Shown here one piece after another: positions 42,839 to 51,675 of a DNA stretch of 64,000 nucleotides. The stretch covers positions 372,001-436,000 of the forward strand of contig CAKMXJ010000032.1 of the NCBI GenBank assembly GCA_928724745.1, in the 5' to 3' direction. The first letter of the stretch is position 1. Each line of letters begins with the position of its first letter. The DNA comes from Anthracocystis setariae. Taxonomy: Eukaryota > Basidiomycota > Ustilaginomycetes > Ustilaginales > Ustilaginaceae. A program made the position numbers and the translations under genes. The notes under the pieces were generated by a model. It worked only from the letters and a program-made list of their open reading frames with translations. It searched no databases and was not told where the DNA came from.

Positions 42839-43999
42839 ATGCCTAAACGAGGCCGCGGTCGCGGCAAAGGGAACAACAACGGCAAGACTAAGTCCAGCAC
42901 TAATTCCGCTTCCCGTAACTCCGCCCCATCTTCAAGCGCTCCCCCGACGTCGGCAGCCGCCTCCAGCTCTCGCCCTGCACTTACCCGTGCAGGAAAAGCA
43001 CGTGAGAGCGCTCCGCCTGAATTAATCGACTTAGCTGACGTCCGAACGCCATCTCCCCCGCCCCCCTCACAGCGCCGCTTGAGGGGTGGTACTCCTTATA
43101 CGAGATCGATCGTTCGTGGTGAGCCAATTCCTGCCGAAGACCAAATCCCTGGTCAGACTTCCACTCCCCCTGTTAATGCATCGTCCTCCAGTCGTCGCCA
43201 AGGGCGTACCGCTTCCCCTGAAACGCCGGGCAAGCGTAGACGCTTCGCGTTCCCGCTGCCTGCAGGGACCACTAACCAGCGGGAGACCCTTGCCGACTTC
43301 CCTTCGGATGAGCAAGAAGTGATTAGGCAGGGATATTGGGTCAAGTTGCCTGGATGCGATTACTGTATGAAGAAGGGCGTCATCTGTACTACGGGCACTG
43401 GATTCGATATGACTGGCAAGCAACGAACGGACAGCTGTGATCTGTGCCACAGACACGGCAAGTCCTGTACCTTGATCGGCGACAACCACCGCAAGACGCG
43501 TGGACGGCAGGACCGTGTCGCCATCGCTAATGCGTTGGCTCGACTGCGGATGCATGTGAACGGACTTACTCGCCAGCTGGAATTCGATGCAGCTATCGTG
43601 GACATCAACTTGCTCTCGTCCCTGCTCAACATTGACATGCCGGACATTCTTACTGGTGGTAATGTTGCCGACGCCCTGCTCCCTCATCGCCGTCCTCGTC
43701 GTTCTGCCCCACGTCGACCTCGCCCTACCGCTGAAGGTACCGCGTCTGGAGCTGCTCCTTCCAACAACCGACAACTCGCCGCCGCTCCCACCACTCCTAT
43801 GTCGCCGTCGCCTGCTCGTCCCTCTGCGAGTTTCCCTCGCCCTCGCCGTGCTCGTGATCCTACTCCCGTCGTCGATAACGACGAAGAAGAGGAGGCAGAG
43901 GAAACGGAAGGCGAAGATAGTTCCGACGAAGATGATGAACACCTCATCCATCTTTACGACGATGACGACGACGAGTATGTGGGTAGCTTGTCGCGATAG
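42839..43999 (+). CDS. retrotransposon accessory protein with Zn2Cys6-like motif
   Basis: 386 residues from ATG 42839, in the sense orientation between pol and the 3' LTR. The N-terminus is basic and Gly/Arg/Lys-rich (PKRGRGRGKG), then Ser/Pro-rich, with an NLS-like GKRRRF (about 137). At about 172-182 is CDYCMKKGVIC and at about 199-209 CDLCHRHGKSC: two CX2CX6C modules separated by 16 residues, the spacing pattern of fungal binuclear zinc clusters but with a longer linker and fewer basic residues. A Leu/Ile-rich helical stretch follows, then Arg/Pro-rich sequence and a strongly acidic tail (Asp/Glu, about 345-375). DNA binding and transcriptional activation are inferred only. Standard copia elements have no such gene. 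Confidence 0.8.
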   Translation: MPKRGRGRGKGNNNGKTKSSTNSASRNSAPSSSAPPTSAAASSSRPALTRAGKARESAPPELIDLADVRTPSPPPPSQRRLRGGTPYTRSIVRGEPIPAEDQIPGQTSTPPVNASSSSRRQGRTASPETPGKRRRFAFPLPAGTTNQRETLADFPSDEQEVIRQGYWVKLPGCDYCMKKGVICTTGTGFDMTGKQRTDSCDLCHRHGKSCTLIGDNHRKTRGRQDRVAIANALARLRMHVNGLTRQLEFDAAIVDINLLSSLLNIDMPDILTGGNVADALLPHRRPRRSAPRRPRPTAEGTASGAAPSNNRQLAAAPTTPMSPSPARPSASFPRPRRARDPTPVVDNDEEEEAEETEGEDSSDEDDEHLIHLYDDDDDEYVGSLSR

Positions 44000-44374
44000 T
44001 CACTGCAGCCAACTGCAGTCTTTTCTTTTCCTTCACCCGATCCGTTTCCCTTGGGCCTCAGGCCAATAACTCTCTTGTGTGTAGTTGTTTCCTCATCGTC
44101 GCTGATGACTTTCATGTCATCGCCGTTCTATTAACGGCCCCTTTTCCTTTCGACGCAATAGGTCTCAACCTCATTCAGGTAGTTCCCCGTGTCTCGTTCC
44201 GGTCTTCTCGTTAGCTGTAGCATCTTAGCGCTGGCGCTAGTGTCTATAGTTCTCCTTCAAGTTCCCTGATCGCTTTGCTCTCTAGCAATTCAAGTGCGGT
44301 CACTTAAACACCACTGTGTGTGAGGTTTGTATATGTCTCATGTCATGCTCGACGGCTTTAACGACTTAGCAGAT
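44000..44374. other. accessory gene 3' region
   Basis: No ORF. Pyrimidine-rich sequence after the accessory stop codon leads into the purine tract before the 3' LTR. It probably holds the 3' untranslated region. Confidence 0.4.
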
Positions 44375-44382
44375 GAAGGGGA
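44375..44382 (+). promoter_or_regulatory. polypurine tract of copia element
   Basis: GAAGGGGA lies one base before the 3' LTR, the position needed for plus-strand priming. Confidence 0.75.
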
Positions 44383-44383
44383 C

Positions 44384-45098
44384 TGTTGAAATATACGGTC
44401 ACCTACTGCGTCAGCCATCGACGTGACACTACAGACGACGGTATGTCCATAACTAGTGCGGTGATATTCCGGCATAGTTGCCGACAATACAATTCCTCGG
44501 GACTCGGCAGCGGGGAAACTATGCGCGTGCCAAAGCCAATGCCGGCACTGTACGTCCCCACGTGATGTTGACATGGTGCCTCATCACATTCCTGACCGGG
44601 ATGTTACTCGTCGGGTCATGTTATTGTCAACATCTTCGTTTATGTTGATGGTCAACTGTTGTTTACACTTAGCGAAGAGTCTTGTCATTAACGTCGTCGC
44701 TATAGGGTTCCCTACACCGCTACTGGCAATGACGATGCAGGGGACTAAGTGTATTTATAGGGCGTACTTCGAGCGCACAGTTGATGACCCCTTAATCGAT
44801 TCATTACCAACTTCTCCGTATCATAACGCCTGCTACTTACAGATCCTTACCGACGTCGCTACTGTTGTATCGACATAGGTCTCTCCCCTTCGTGCCTGCT
44901 GCCTAACGTCACCGCCCACTCTTGGTTACGGATCTAACTGGCCTGACATAACAACAGAGCCAGCTCTATACGCCCATCCACCAGTGTGAGGTCTATAGCG
45001 ACTTAGCTACTTGCTATAGTATCTTTGGCAGACGGTAGACTCATCGTGCCTGGCTGCCTACCGTCAAGGTCGCCCCTTGACGCAGTCGACTTCCAATA
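44384..45098 (+). repeat. copia 3' LTR
   Basis: Same 715-bp sequence as 36676-37390 by reading, including the TATTTATA box (44752-44759). It ends directly at the CCCAG duplication. Confidence 0.95.
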
Positions 45099-46469
45099 CC
45101 CAGCGCGATATCGAGAAGCTGTAGGAGTGGTATGCTCTTCCGCAATTGGCGGCATGGAAGGCAATTGAGACGATCCTGAGGCGTGCCGGTCTGTCAACTG
45201 CGAGAGCATCGACTGCATTGAGAGGATGGCCATCTCCAAGCGATCGAAGCGTCGGTCGCTCTGGTCGAAGCGTTGCTGGATCGCCTTGACCTCGGTGCTC
45301 ATGGTGTTGACTAACGTGGTGCCGACGTTGAGGTAATGCTCCTGCATATGGAGCGACTTGGTATGATACTCCTGCTCTGCAACTTGCCGCTTCTCCTGCA
45401 GCTCGAGCTTCCTTGCTTGGTGTCGCTCGTCAGCGAGGCGGTTCTCAGCGTCTTGCGAGAGCATGATATCAATTGCACTGTCGGCCAGCTGCCCTCTTCG
45501 TTTGCGAGTGAAGCTAAGTGGTTCATGAGGAGGGGCGCTATCGTGATCTGACTCACCCGTATGTGATCCTGCCTGAGATGCTGTTGATTCATCCCTTGAA
45601 CGTTGAGCTGATGATGACATTGAACGAGCGGCCGCTGTGCCTGCAATGTTTGAGCAGGCCCCCCGATGCTGCAGAGCTTGGAGCACACCCTGCTCTCGAA
45701 GAGCCAGACCTGTCTCGGCCTCGATAACGCCATCCACCATCCTTTCGAGCTCCGTGCGTGGTTCTTCGACAATGCCAGAAGCTCCTCTTGCTACCTGGGC
45801 ATTGTGCCTGCGAGTATCGCATATCGTGGCCCACTTATCCTTGAGACCGTCTATCTTGCGCTTTGGGAAGCCATCAATGTTGTTCTGTCTGTTGACCTCC
45901 TCGCAGACCTTCTTCCATGCATCGCCTTGGGCCCTGAAGCTCTTGTACTTCTTTGGATTATGATGATCCATAGCCTTGATCAGCGTTTCGATCTCCTTGT
46001 CTGAGAAGTGCGTCCGTGAGCCTCCTCGTGAGGCAGGAGTGCTCCTGCTAGAGGCCGCTACTCCTCCTCGTTGACCTTGACTTGCAGGCCGGGCATCTGG
46101 GTTGATCTCTTGAGACACAGACTGCACAGACAGAGACGGAGACTGAGACAACGGCAGGTGTGATTGCGACTCTTGAGAATACGACTGATCTACAAATGCT
46201 GATGGTGATGGTGATGGCGGCGGTGGCATCCTAGACCGGAAGAGAGACGCCTCTGGCGTAGGGCTGCCTCTGAAGGCCGGCGAGGAGCTGGCGAGGCTGT
46301 GTGGCTGCAGCATGTTGTGCCTCTGCGGCGTCGGCGTGGCAAACAGTCGGTCTGCATCTGCATCGATGAGCTGCGCAATTGCGTCCTCGTCCAGAGCCAC
46401 GAGGCTGCTGCCGAGGGCTTGTGGGAGCTGTGCCAGGCGGTGTTCAAGGCCAGGAGTTGACGTTGGCAT
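45003..46469 (-). CDS. Harbinger Myb/SANT-like protein, 3' end replaced by LTR
   Basis: 488 residues from ATG 46469. Residues about 150-215 form a Myb/SANT-like DNA-binding domain (FSDKEIETLIKAMDHHN, then WKKVCEEVN, then KIDGLKDKWATI). A Gln/Glu-rich coiled coil lies at about 360-430. This is the second protein of PIF/Harbinger elements, which helps the transposase bind the ends. The frame enters the copia LTR at 45098; the last about 31 codons and the stop (45003) are LTR sequence. Across the insertion the same frame resumes at 36670 and runs to a TGA at 36560, so the original protein had a different tail of about 36 residues. The DNA-binding part is intact. Confidence 0.85.
   Translation of the reverse strand: MPTSTPGLEHRLAQLPQALGSSLVALDEDAIAQLIDADADRLFATPTPQRHNMLQPHSLASSSPAFRGSPTPEASLFRSRMPPPPSPSPSAFVDQSYSQESQSHLPLSQSPSLSVQSVSQEINPDARPASQGQRGGVAASSRSTPASRGGSRTHFSDKEIETLIKAMDHHNPKKYKSFRAQGDAWKKVCEEVNRQNNIDGFPKRKIDGLKDKWATICDTRRHNAQVARGASGIVEEPRTELERMVDGVIEAETGLALREQGVLQALQHRGACSNIAGTAAARSMSSSAQRSRDESTASQAGSHTGESDHDSAPPHEPLSFTRKRRGQLADSAIDIMLSQDAENRLADERHQARKLELQEKRQVAEQEYHTKSLHMQEHYLNVGTTLVNTMSTEVKAIQQRFDQSDRRFDRLEMAILSMQSMLSQLTDRHASGSSQLPSMPPIAEEHTTPTASRYRAGYWKSTASRGDLDGRQPGTMSLPSAKDTIASS
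45099..45103. repeat. target-site duplication CCCAG (right copy)
   Basis: Exact copy of 36671-36675, directly after the 3' LTR. Confidence 0.95.
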
Positions 46470-46821
46470 TGCAGAAGGCCGGAAAGACCGGTTAAAGCGG
46501 CAGAGGATGGTGAGATAAGCTCAGGATGCGGGGTAGCAAACAAACAACTTCATTTTGGTGACGCGGACTGTGCCTGATCGTGAGCAGCAAGTACTACCAT
46601 CAGCATTGATTGCAGGAATCTCACATATATCGACGTTATTATACTTGATCACGATGAAAAATGCTTACTCAGCATGATTAGACGCGTCATGTGTGATGCT
46701 GAAAATTTTCACATAAATTTGGGCTCAGCACTACCACCCACCTTTCTTCCGAACCACTACCATCTACCCCTTGTACAGGGGGTATCTCTACCAACTCCGA
46801 CCACCACCACCACCCCTTGTA

Positions 46822-46840
46822 CAGGGGGTGTCCGAAAACT
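46822..46840 (-). repeat. Harbinger right terminal inverted repeat
   Basis: CAGGGGGTGTCCGAAAAC (46822-46839) mirrors the left end. It overlaps the palindrome CCCCTTGTACAGGGGGT (46813-46829), which occurs a second time at 46767-46783. Confidence 0.85.
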
Positions 46841-47481
46841 GCCTACTTGCCCGGCTATTCACCCTTTCTTCAGGGTCCAGAGCAGTGGAGTGCATCCAGA
46901 AAGGTAGCCGGGCCCGATCCCGATTTGATGTTGAGGGGGCTGCAAGGACGATCGGTCAATTTGGAATTGGAGACAGCGTTGGGCAGTTGCTCGGACCGCA
47001 GGAGCAGGTCGAGTTTCGGAAGATGGCTCAACGTGGACCAACAAACGCGTTGACAAGTATTTCCAAAGATCTGCTTATCGGTGAACTGCCGTTCGGCACG
47101 ACCGCACCCACGCCATCCTTTGTAGTTTACGTCCGTGCACTGTTCTGGGTCAAATCGTGAGATCATGGCAGCTCATACAGTATACCGCCTACGCTCGTTC
47201 TATTACAGAAAGAGGATGACGGAATGTCAAACTGAATCAGACACAGCCGAAGCCAGACCGGCGAAATAACGGCACCATTCTCTGCAACGTGTTCTCTTTT
47301 GTGTGTCTCGCTGCTCTGCAAGTCTACGGCAGAAGTTCGGTCAGCCAAGCTCGACGACGTTTTTGGACGTCAATTTTGGTTACTTTTGGGGTCGCGGACA
47401 ACCCACTCGTGTGGCCAAGCTTTCTCGAGCCCGCCTCCTTCCAACCTTGTAAGCCTCCTTGCCTTGATGAATAGGCTTTGC

Positions 47482-47522
<41 letters not shown>

Positions 47523-48123
47523 ACACCAACGCACGTGTCGAGTGACATCAGTTGTTGTAGCAAGGAAAACGTCAACATCCACCAGCTGCTGGGAGGCAAC
47601 GAACGGCCTTTTACTGTAATGGAAGATATGAGCGATACACTCACTGACTTTGTTGGCTGCCCAATCGATGTGGACCGACCGAGTCCGTGTGCGAGGTTGG
47701 CTGCGCAGGCAACCGAAGGGCTACGCAATTCCAACCCACAGCCAAAAAGGAAATTGGTCGGCGAGTTTTTCCCGCACTTTAAAGCCTTGTGTGTGCAGAT
47801 TTCTTCTAGTTTTGGCCGCGGCGTTGTTCTTGCTGCCTGCGAATGAACCGTGTGGTGTTGGATTTTTTCTCTCTCTCTCTCTCTCTTTTTTTTTTTTCTT
47901 CGGCCATCTCAGCTTTTTGACGGTCCGTTCGAGATCTTGCTATCTCTTCATCAGTGCTTGCGTCTGTCTCGCTGCCACTCAAATTATTGTTTCTTTCGTT
48001 GGCCTTTGCGTGGGCCCCAATCGATCCTTCGCTACAATATCCACTGCCGCCTCTTCGCTTGCTCTTCTCTTCCCTCCACCATCCTTTGCACCTCCTCCGA
48101 TCACGGTATACCCATCCATCACC
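46841..48123. other. pyruvate kinase upstream region
   Basis: 1.28 kb with no convincing ORF. It contains a CAG microsatellite (separate entry) and, close to the start, a CT dinucleotide run and T-tract (about 47,867-47,900), followed by a CT-rich leader. Such pyrimidine tracts are typical of strongly expressed fungal promoters. Confidence 0.45.
47485..47520 (+). repeat. AGC/CAG trinucleotide microsatellite
   Basis: About eleven to twelve CAG units followed by CAACAACACC, upstream of pyruvate kinase. Frames through it would encode poly-Ala or poly-Gln but have no other coding character. Confidence 0.85.
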
Positions 48124-49716
48124 ATGATCTACGCTCCTATCGCCAAGTCTCAGCTCGAGTGGTATGCCTCGCTTAACCCGCTTGAGCATGGTGTCGACAA
48201 CAAGTTCTTCCGCAAGACCTCGATCATCGCCACCATTGGCCCCAAGACCAACAATGTCGAGATGCTCGGTGCCCTCCGCCAGGCCGGTATGAACATTGTC
48301 CGTCTCAATGCTTCCCACGGTTCTCACGAGTATTTCAAGTCGGTCGTCGACAACGCCCGCGCCGTCGTTGCCCAGACCCCCGGTCGTCCTCTCGCCATCG
48401 CTCTCGACACCAAGGGTCCCGAGATGCGAACAGGTGTCATGGTCAACGGTGAGGATGTCAAGATCGCCATGGGTCACGAGTTCTACGTCACCACCGACGA
48501 CGCCTACGCCGACAAGTGCAGCCTGGAGTACCTCTACATCGACTACAAGAACCTTGCAAACAAGGTCGAGGTTGGCCGTACCATCTTCATCGACGACGGT
48601 ATCCTCTCTCTCCAGGTTCTCGCCATCGAGAGCGACAAGCTCGTCAAGGTCCGCGCCGTCAACAACGGTGTCCTCTCCTCCAAGAAGGGTGTCAACCTTC
48701 CCATGACCGAGGTCGACCTTCCCGCCATCTCTGACAAGGACCGCAAGGACATCGAGTTCGCTGTTGAGCAGGACCTCGACATGATCTTTGCCTCCTTCAT
48801 TCGCCGCGGCAGCGATGTGCGCACCATCCGAGAGATTCTCGGCGAGAAAGGTGCCCACATCAAGATCATCTCCAAGGTCGAGAACCACCAGGGTGTCCAG
48901 AACTTTGACGAGATTCTCAAGGAGTCTGACGGTATCATGGTTGCCCGTGGTGACCTTGGCATCGAAATCCCTGCTCCTCAGGTCTTCATGGCCCAAAAGA
49001 TGATGATCTCCAAGTGCAACATCGCCGGCAAGCCCGTCATTTGCGCTACCCAGATGCTCGAGTCGATGATCGTCAACAACCGCCCCACTCGTGCCGAGGT
49101 TTCCGACGTTGCCAACGCTGTCCTCGACGGTGCTGACTGTGTCATGCTTTCCGGAGAGACCGCCAAGGGTGCTTACCCCATCGAGGCGGTCAAGATGATG
49201 GCCGAGACCGCTTACCTGGCCGAGCAGAGCGTTTCGTACGTCCCTCTCTTCAACGAGATGCGAACGCTCACCACCATCCCCACCGACACCAACGAGACCA
49301 TCGCTATGGCTGCCGTCGGTGCCTCGCTCGAGCAGCACGCTGGTGCCATCTTGCTCATGTCGACCAGCGGTACCACCGCCCGTCTCGTGAGCAAGTACCG
49401 CCCATCTTGCCCTATCATCACCATCACCCGCAACCCCAACACTGCCCGCGACGTCCACTTGTACCGTGGCTGCTACCCATTCCTTTACCCCCACGCCCGC
49501 CCTGAGGACAACTCCAAGTGGCAGGAGGACGTTGACAACCGCATCAAGTACGGTCTCGCCGAGGCCCTTGCCTTGGGCATCATCCAGAAGGGGGATGTTG
49601 TCATCACTCTGCAGGGATGGAGGGCACAGAGCGGTAGCACCAACACCATCCGTATTCTCAGCGTTCCCGAGAGCGCCCGTGACTTCAAGCTGGAGGGCAC
49701 TCACCCCAGCGCATAA
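48124..49716 (+). CDS. PYK1: pyruvate kinase
   Basis: Catalyses phosphoenolpyruvate plus ADP to pyruvate plus ATP, the last step of glycolysis. 530 residues, single exon, start CACCATG at 48124. Domains follow the standard order: N-terminal [15 protein letters not shown] and [15 protein letters not shown]; the B domain after [12 protein letters not shown]; the active-site signature [13 protein letters not shown]; then [23 protein letters not shown] and the potassium/ADP loop [11 protein letters not shown]; and a C-terminal regulatory domain with [19 protein letters not shown]. Nearly all third positions are C or G, as expected for a very highly expressed gene. The frame is open upstream, but that part is leader. 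Confidence 0.98.
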   Translation: MIYAPIAKSQLEWYASLNPLEHGVDNKFFRKTSIIATIGPKTNNVEMLGALRQAGMNIVRLNASHGSHEYFKSVVDNARAVVAQTPGRPLAIALDTKGPEMRTGVMVNGEDVKIAMGHEFYVTTDDAYADKCSLEYLYIDYKNLANKVEVGRTIFIDDGILSLQVLAIESDKLVKVRAVNNGVLSSKKGVNLPMTEVDLPAISDKDRKDIEFAVEQDLDMIFASFIRRGSDVRTIREILGEKGAHIKIISKVENHQGVQNFDEILKESDGIMVARGDLGIEIPAPQVFMAQKMMISKCNIAGKPVICATQMLESMIVNNRPTRAEVSDVANAVLDGADCVMLSGETAKGAYPIEAVKMMAETAYLAEQSVSYVPLFNEMRTLTTIPTDTNETIAMAAVGASLEQHAGAILLMSTSGTTARLVSKYRPSCPIITITRNPNTARDVHLYRGCYPFLYPHARPEDNSKWQEDVDNRIKYGLAEALALGIIQKGDVVITLQGWRAQSGSTNTIRILSVPESARDFKLEGTHPSA

Positions 49717-51675
49717 GCTAGACGCGGTCCTCGGTTCAAAAATTTCTTTGGTAGATAGTGGGGTTGCCATCACATTCGCTTGTTCTTGTAATTTCATCGG
49801 TTCCTTTCGCATCCACTTGTTCTCTTGCATATCTGACTGGTGGTGGCTTCGTGAACATGGTACACGTATACGTATGAGAGATGGGCACGGTCTGAGCAGT
49901 TGGAGTGGAGTGGGAAGGAGTGGCAGAGTTGGCAGAAGGATTTCTGGCGCTGTGGAAGACAGGTGTGCGGATCAGCACAGGGTAGGAGGCTTACGGCGAG
50001 GCAAGGAGGGAATGGGACCGTGCCACTGGCAATAATGAAGCTTCAGGGTCCAAGTTGACAAGGGGTACAAGATAGATAGGCATGTTGTGGTCGGCTAGAT
50101 AACGACCATGCAGCGACAAGACGCCGGCCGGCGAATCGATAAGCCACTCATGAGAAGTCTTTGGTGCGCAAACAGGCACCAGAGGCAAAAGGGGATCACG
50201 GTATCGTTTCGGAGAATGAGGAAAGAGCTTTCAGCGGCAAGACGAAACGTGAACGGTGCCCCGGGTATCGAGCATCGGATGGAACCGGTGACGCTGTTGA
50301 TGAATTTATATGAATGTTAGGTTGAGCAAGAACACATTTTAATCCATTTGCCACGTGCTCTGGCACTGCAGCGTTTGCTTCCATCTTTTTCGGGGGCTCT
50401 ACCGGTGAGTATGGCGTCTGTCAAATATGATGTACCGCCAAAGCGTTTCCAAATCGTCTTTTGTTCGAGACCCGATCATCTGGACCTGGCACTGTATGTA
50501 GAGCCTGTGTATCATGGAAGCGGGACCACATCAAAGCTTCGGATGCCGTTCCCAAATGTAACAATGAAAGTTCAAAACGCTAGCAGCGGCTTTACAGTAT
50601 TACCGTTGGTGCTCCGAACAAGCATCTTATTGAAATTTGTTGGGGATGCATGCGGATGCACGTCAGCACCTCGCTGCCGAACTTAAAAAATTCGACCACC
50701 GGTAGAAACGACGGCCTTCAATTTGTGCGGCCCAGCCGAAAGCTTGAACACAAATTTTGGGCTTTCGTCCAGGCACACATGGGCTGTTTGCTTCGGGATA
50801 CTGCCCTTGATGTCGCCAGTCGTGTGATTGTGGCTAACCTGACTTGCTCGCCTTCCTGCAAATGGCCCCTTCATTTTAAGCTCTTTGTTTGTTCGACGAG
50901 GTCGATAGTCATGGTCATGCTTGTTTAAAGTGCGCTCATGTTATTGGAATCCTGCGAGCTTGTCAACCTTGTATGAATACACATGCTGATCCAGATATCT
51001 CTCGCTCTATTAAAGGCGAAGAGCATCCATTCTGCCAAGATGACAAGGCGAGGTCGTTTCAGCTCGAGAGTTTCTACAGGAAGCTCCGAAGGCTGCTTGT
51101 GCCGGAACGTTGGGATTCTCGAGGGGAAGTTTTGCCATCAAAAAGGAAAAAAAAGAAAAGAAAAAAAAGGAAAAAGGAAAAAAAAGGTCACCTTGCGATG
51201 GTCGAGGCCTGCCTTCACCCCGTTCTGGCCACCGTATATAGAACACTGATCTACAGTTCATCATGAATTTCATGGAGTGTGGGGAGTGGCGACTGCAGAA
51301 AGAAAGGCAAGAGCAAGCTCTCAGCTTGTTGAGGATTTGCACGGAGCAGTGTTCTTGGCAACAAATGTACGCGGCATTGCCCCATTCCTGCCGTTTTTTT
51401 TTTTTTTTTTTTTTTGTCTTGAAAGTAACTGAAAGACGCTGGCTTCCCCAAACCGGCTTGGTTTGCTTTCCGACAAAGCGGTGTTCAATCAAATGCAAAG
51501 CTGGCGGGCGGCAAAAGTTTCTTTGGCCTTGCTTTGCACCTTGTTGCATTTGGTGGCCACACTCGGTTTGACCAGGGTCCTTGCCAGTATATAGACCGTC
51601 TACGATCTCATACATGGCTGTGTGTTGAAGGTGCTCTGCTTCTCAATACTCCACCATCTCACAGAATCCTCCACG
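49717..51675. other. 1.96-kb intergenic region
   Basis: No credible gene. It holds an A/G-rich tract (about 51,140-51,187) and a long T run (about 51,396-51,415), followed by a leader-like section before the elongase. Confidence 0.4.

Larger units (their letters stand above)
36676..45098 (+). mobile_element. full-length Ty1/copia LTR retrotransposon with an accessory ORF
   Basis: 8,423 bp, with two 715-bp LTRs. Primer binding site, purine tract and a 5-bp target duplication are all present. The gag-pol ORF is uninterrupted, with the order protease-integrase-reverse transcriptase-RNase H, which defines copia. A 2.35-kb segment between pol and the 3' LTR carries an extra gene. I see no disabling mutation, so the element looks recently active. 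It is inserted in the Harbinger Myb-like gene. Confidence 0.96.
35066..46840. mobile_element. PIF/Harbinger DNA transposon, interrupted by a copia element
   Basis: Terminal inverted repeats match for 18-19 bp: left 35066-35084 (A then GTTTTCGGACACCCCCTG) and right 46822-46840 in reverse complement, with looser similarity further in. Inside are the two proteins that define autonomous Harbinger elements: a DDE transposase (+, 35351-36499) and a Myb/SANT-like protein (-, from 46469), arranged tail to tail. Without the 8.4-kb retrotransposon insertion and one target-site copy the element would be about 3.35 kb, normal for the superfamily. A clear 3-bp target duplication is not resolved; CTA occurs near both ends but at unequal spacing. 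Confidence 0.85.

Noticed and set aside
43067..43951. 294-codon minus-strand ORF opposite the retrotransposon accessory gene
   Set aside because: Arg/Ser/Thr-rich shadow. The sense strand has the paired Cys motifs and a better start.
35061..46850. CTA as a 3-bp Harbinger target duplication
   Set aside because: CTA is found near both outer ends but at unequal distance from the inverted repeats, so the true duplication remains unresolved.
47478..47846. Poly-Ala/poly-Gln frame across the CAG repeat as a gene
   Set aside because: Only the microsatellite keeps it open; the remainder is leader DNA of pyruvate kinase.
47806..49830. 674-codon minus-strand ORF opposite pyruvate kinase
   Set aside because: Shadow of codon bias; no recognisable protein features.
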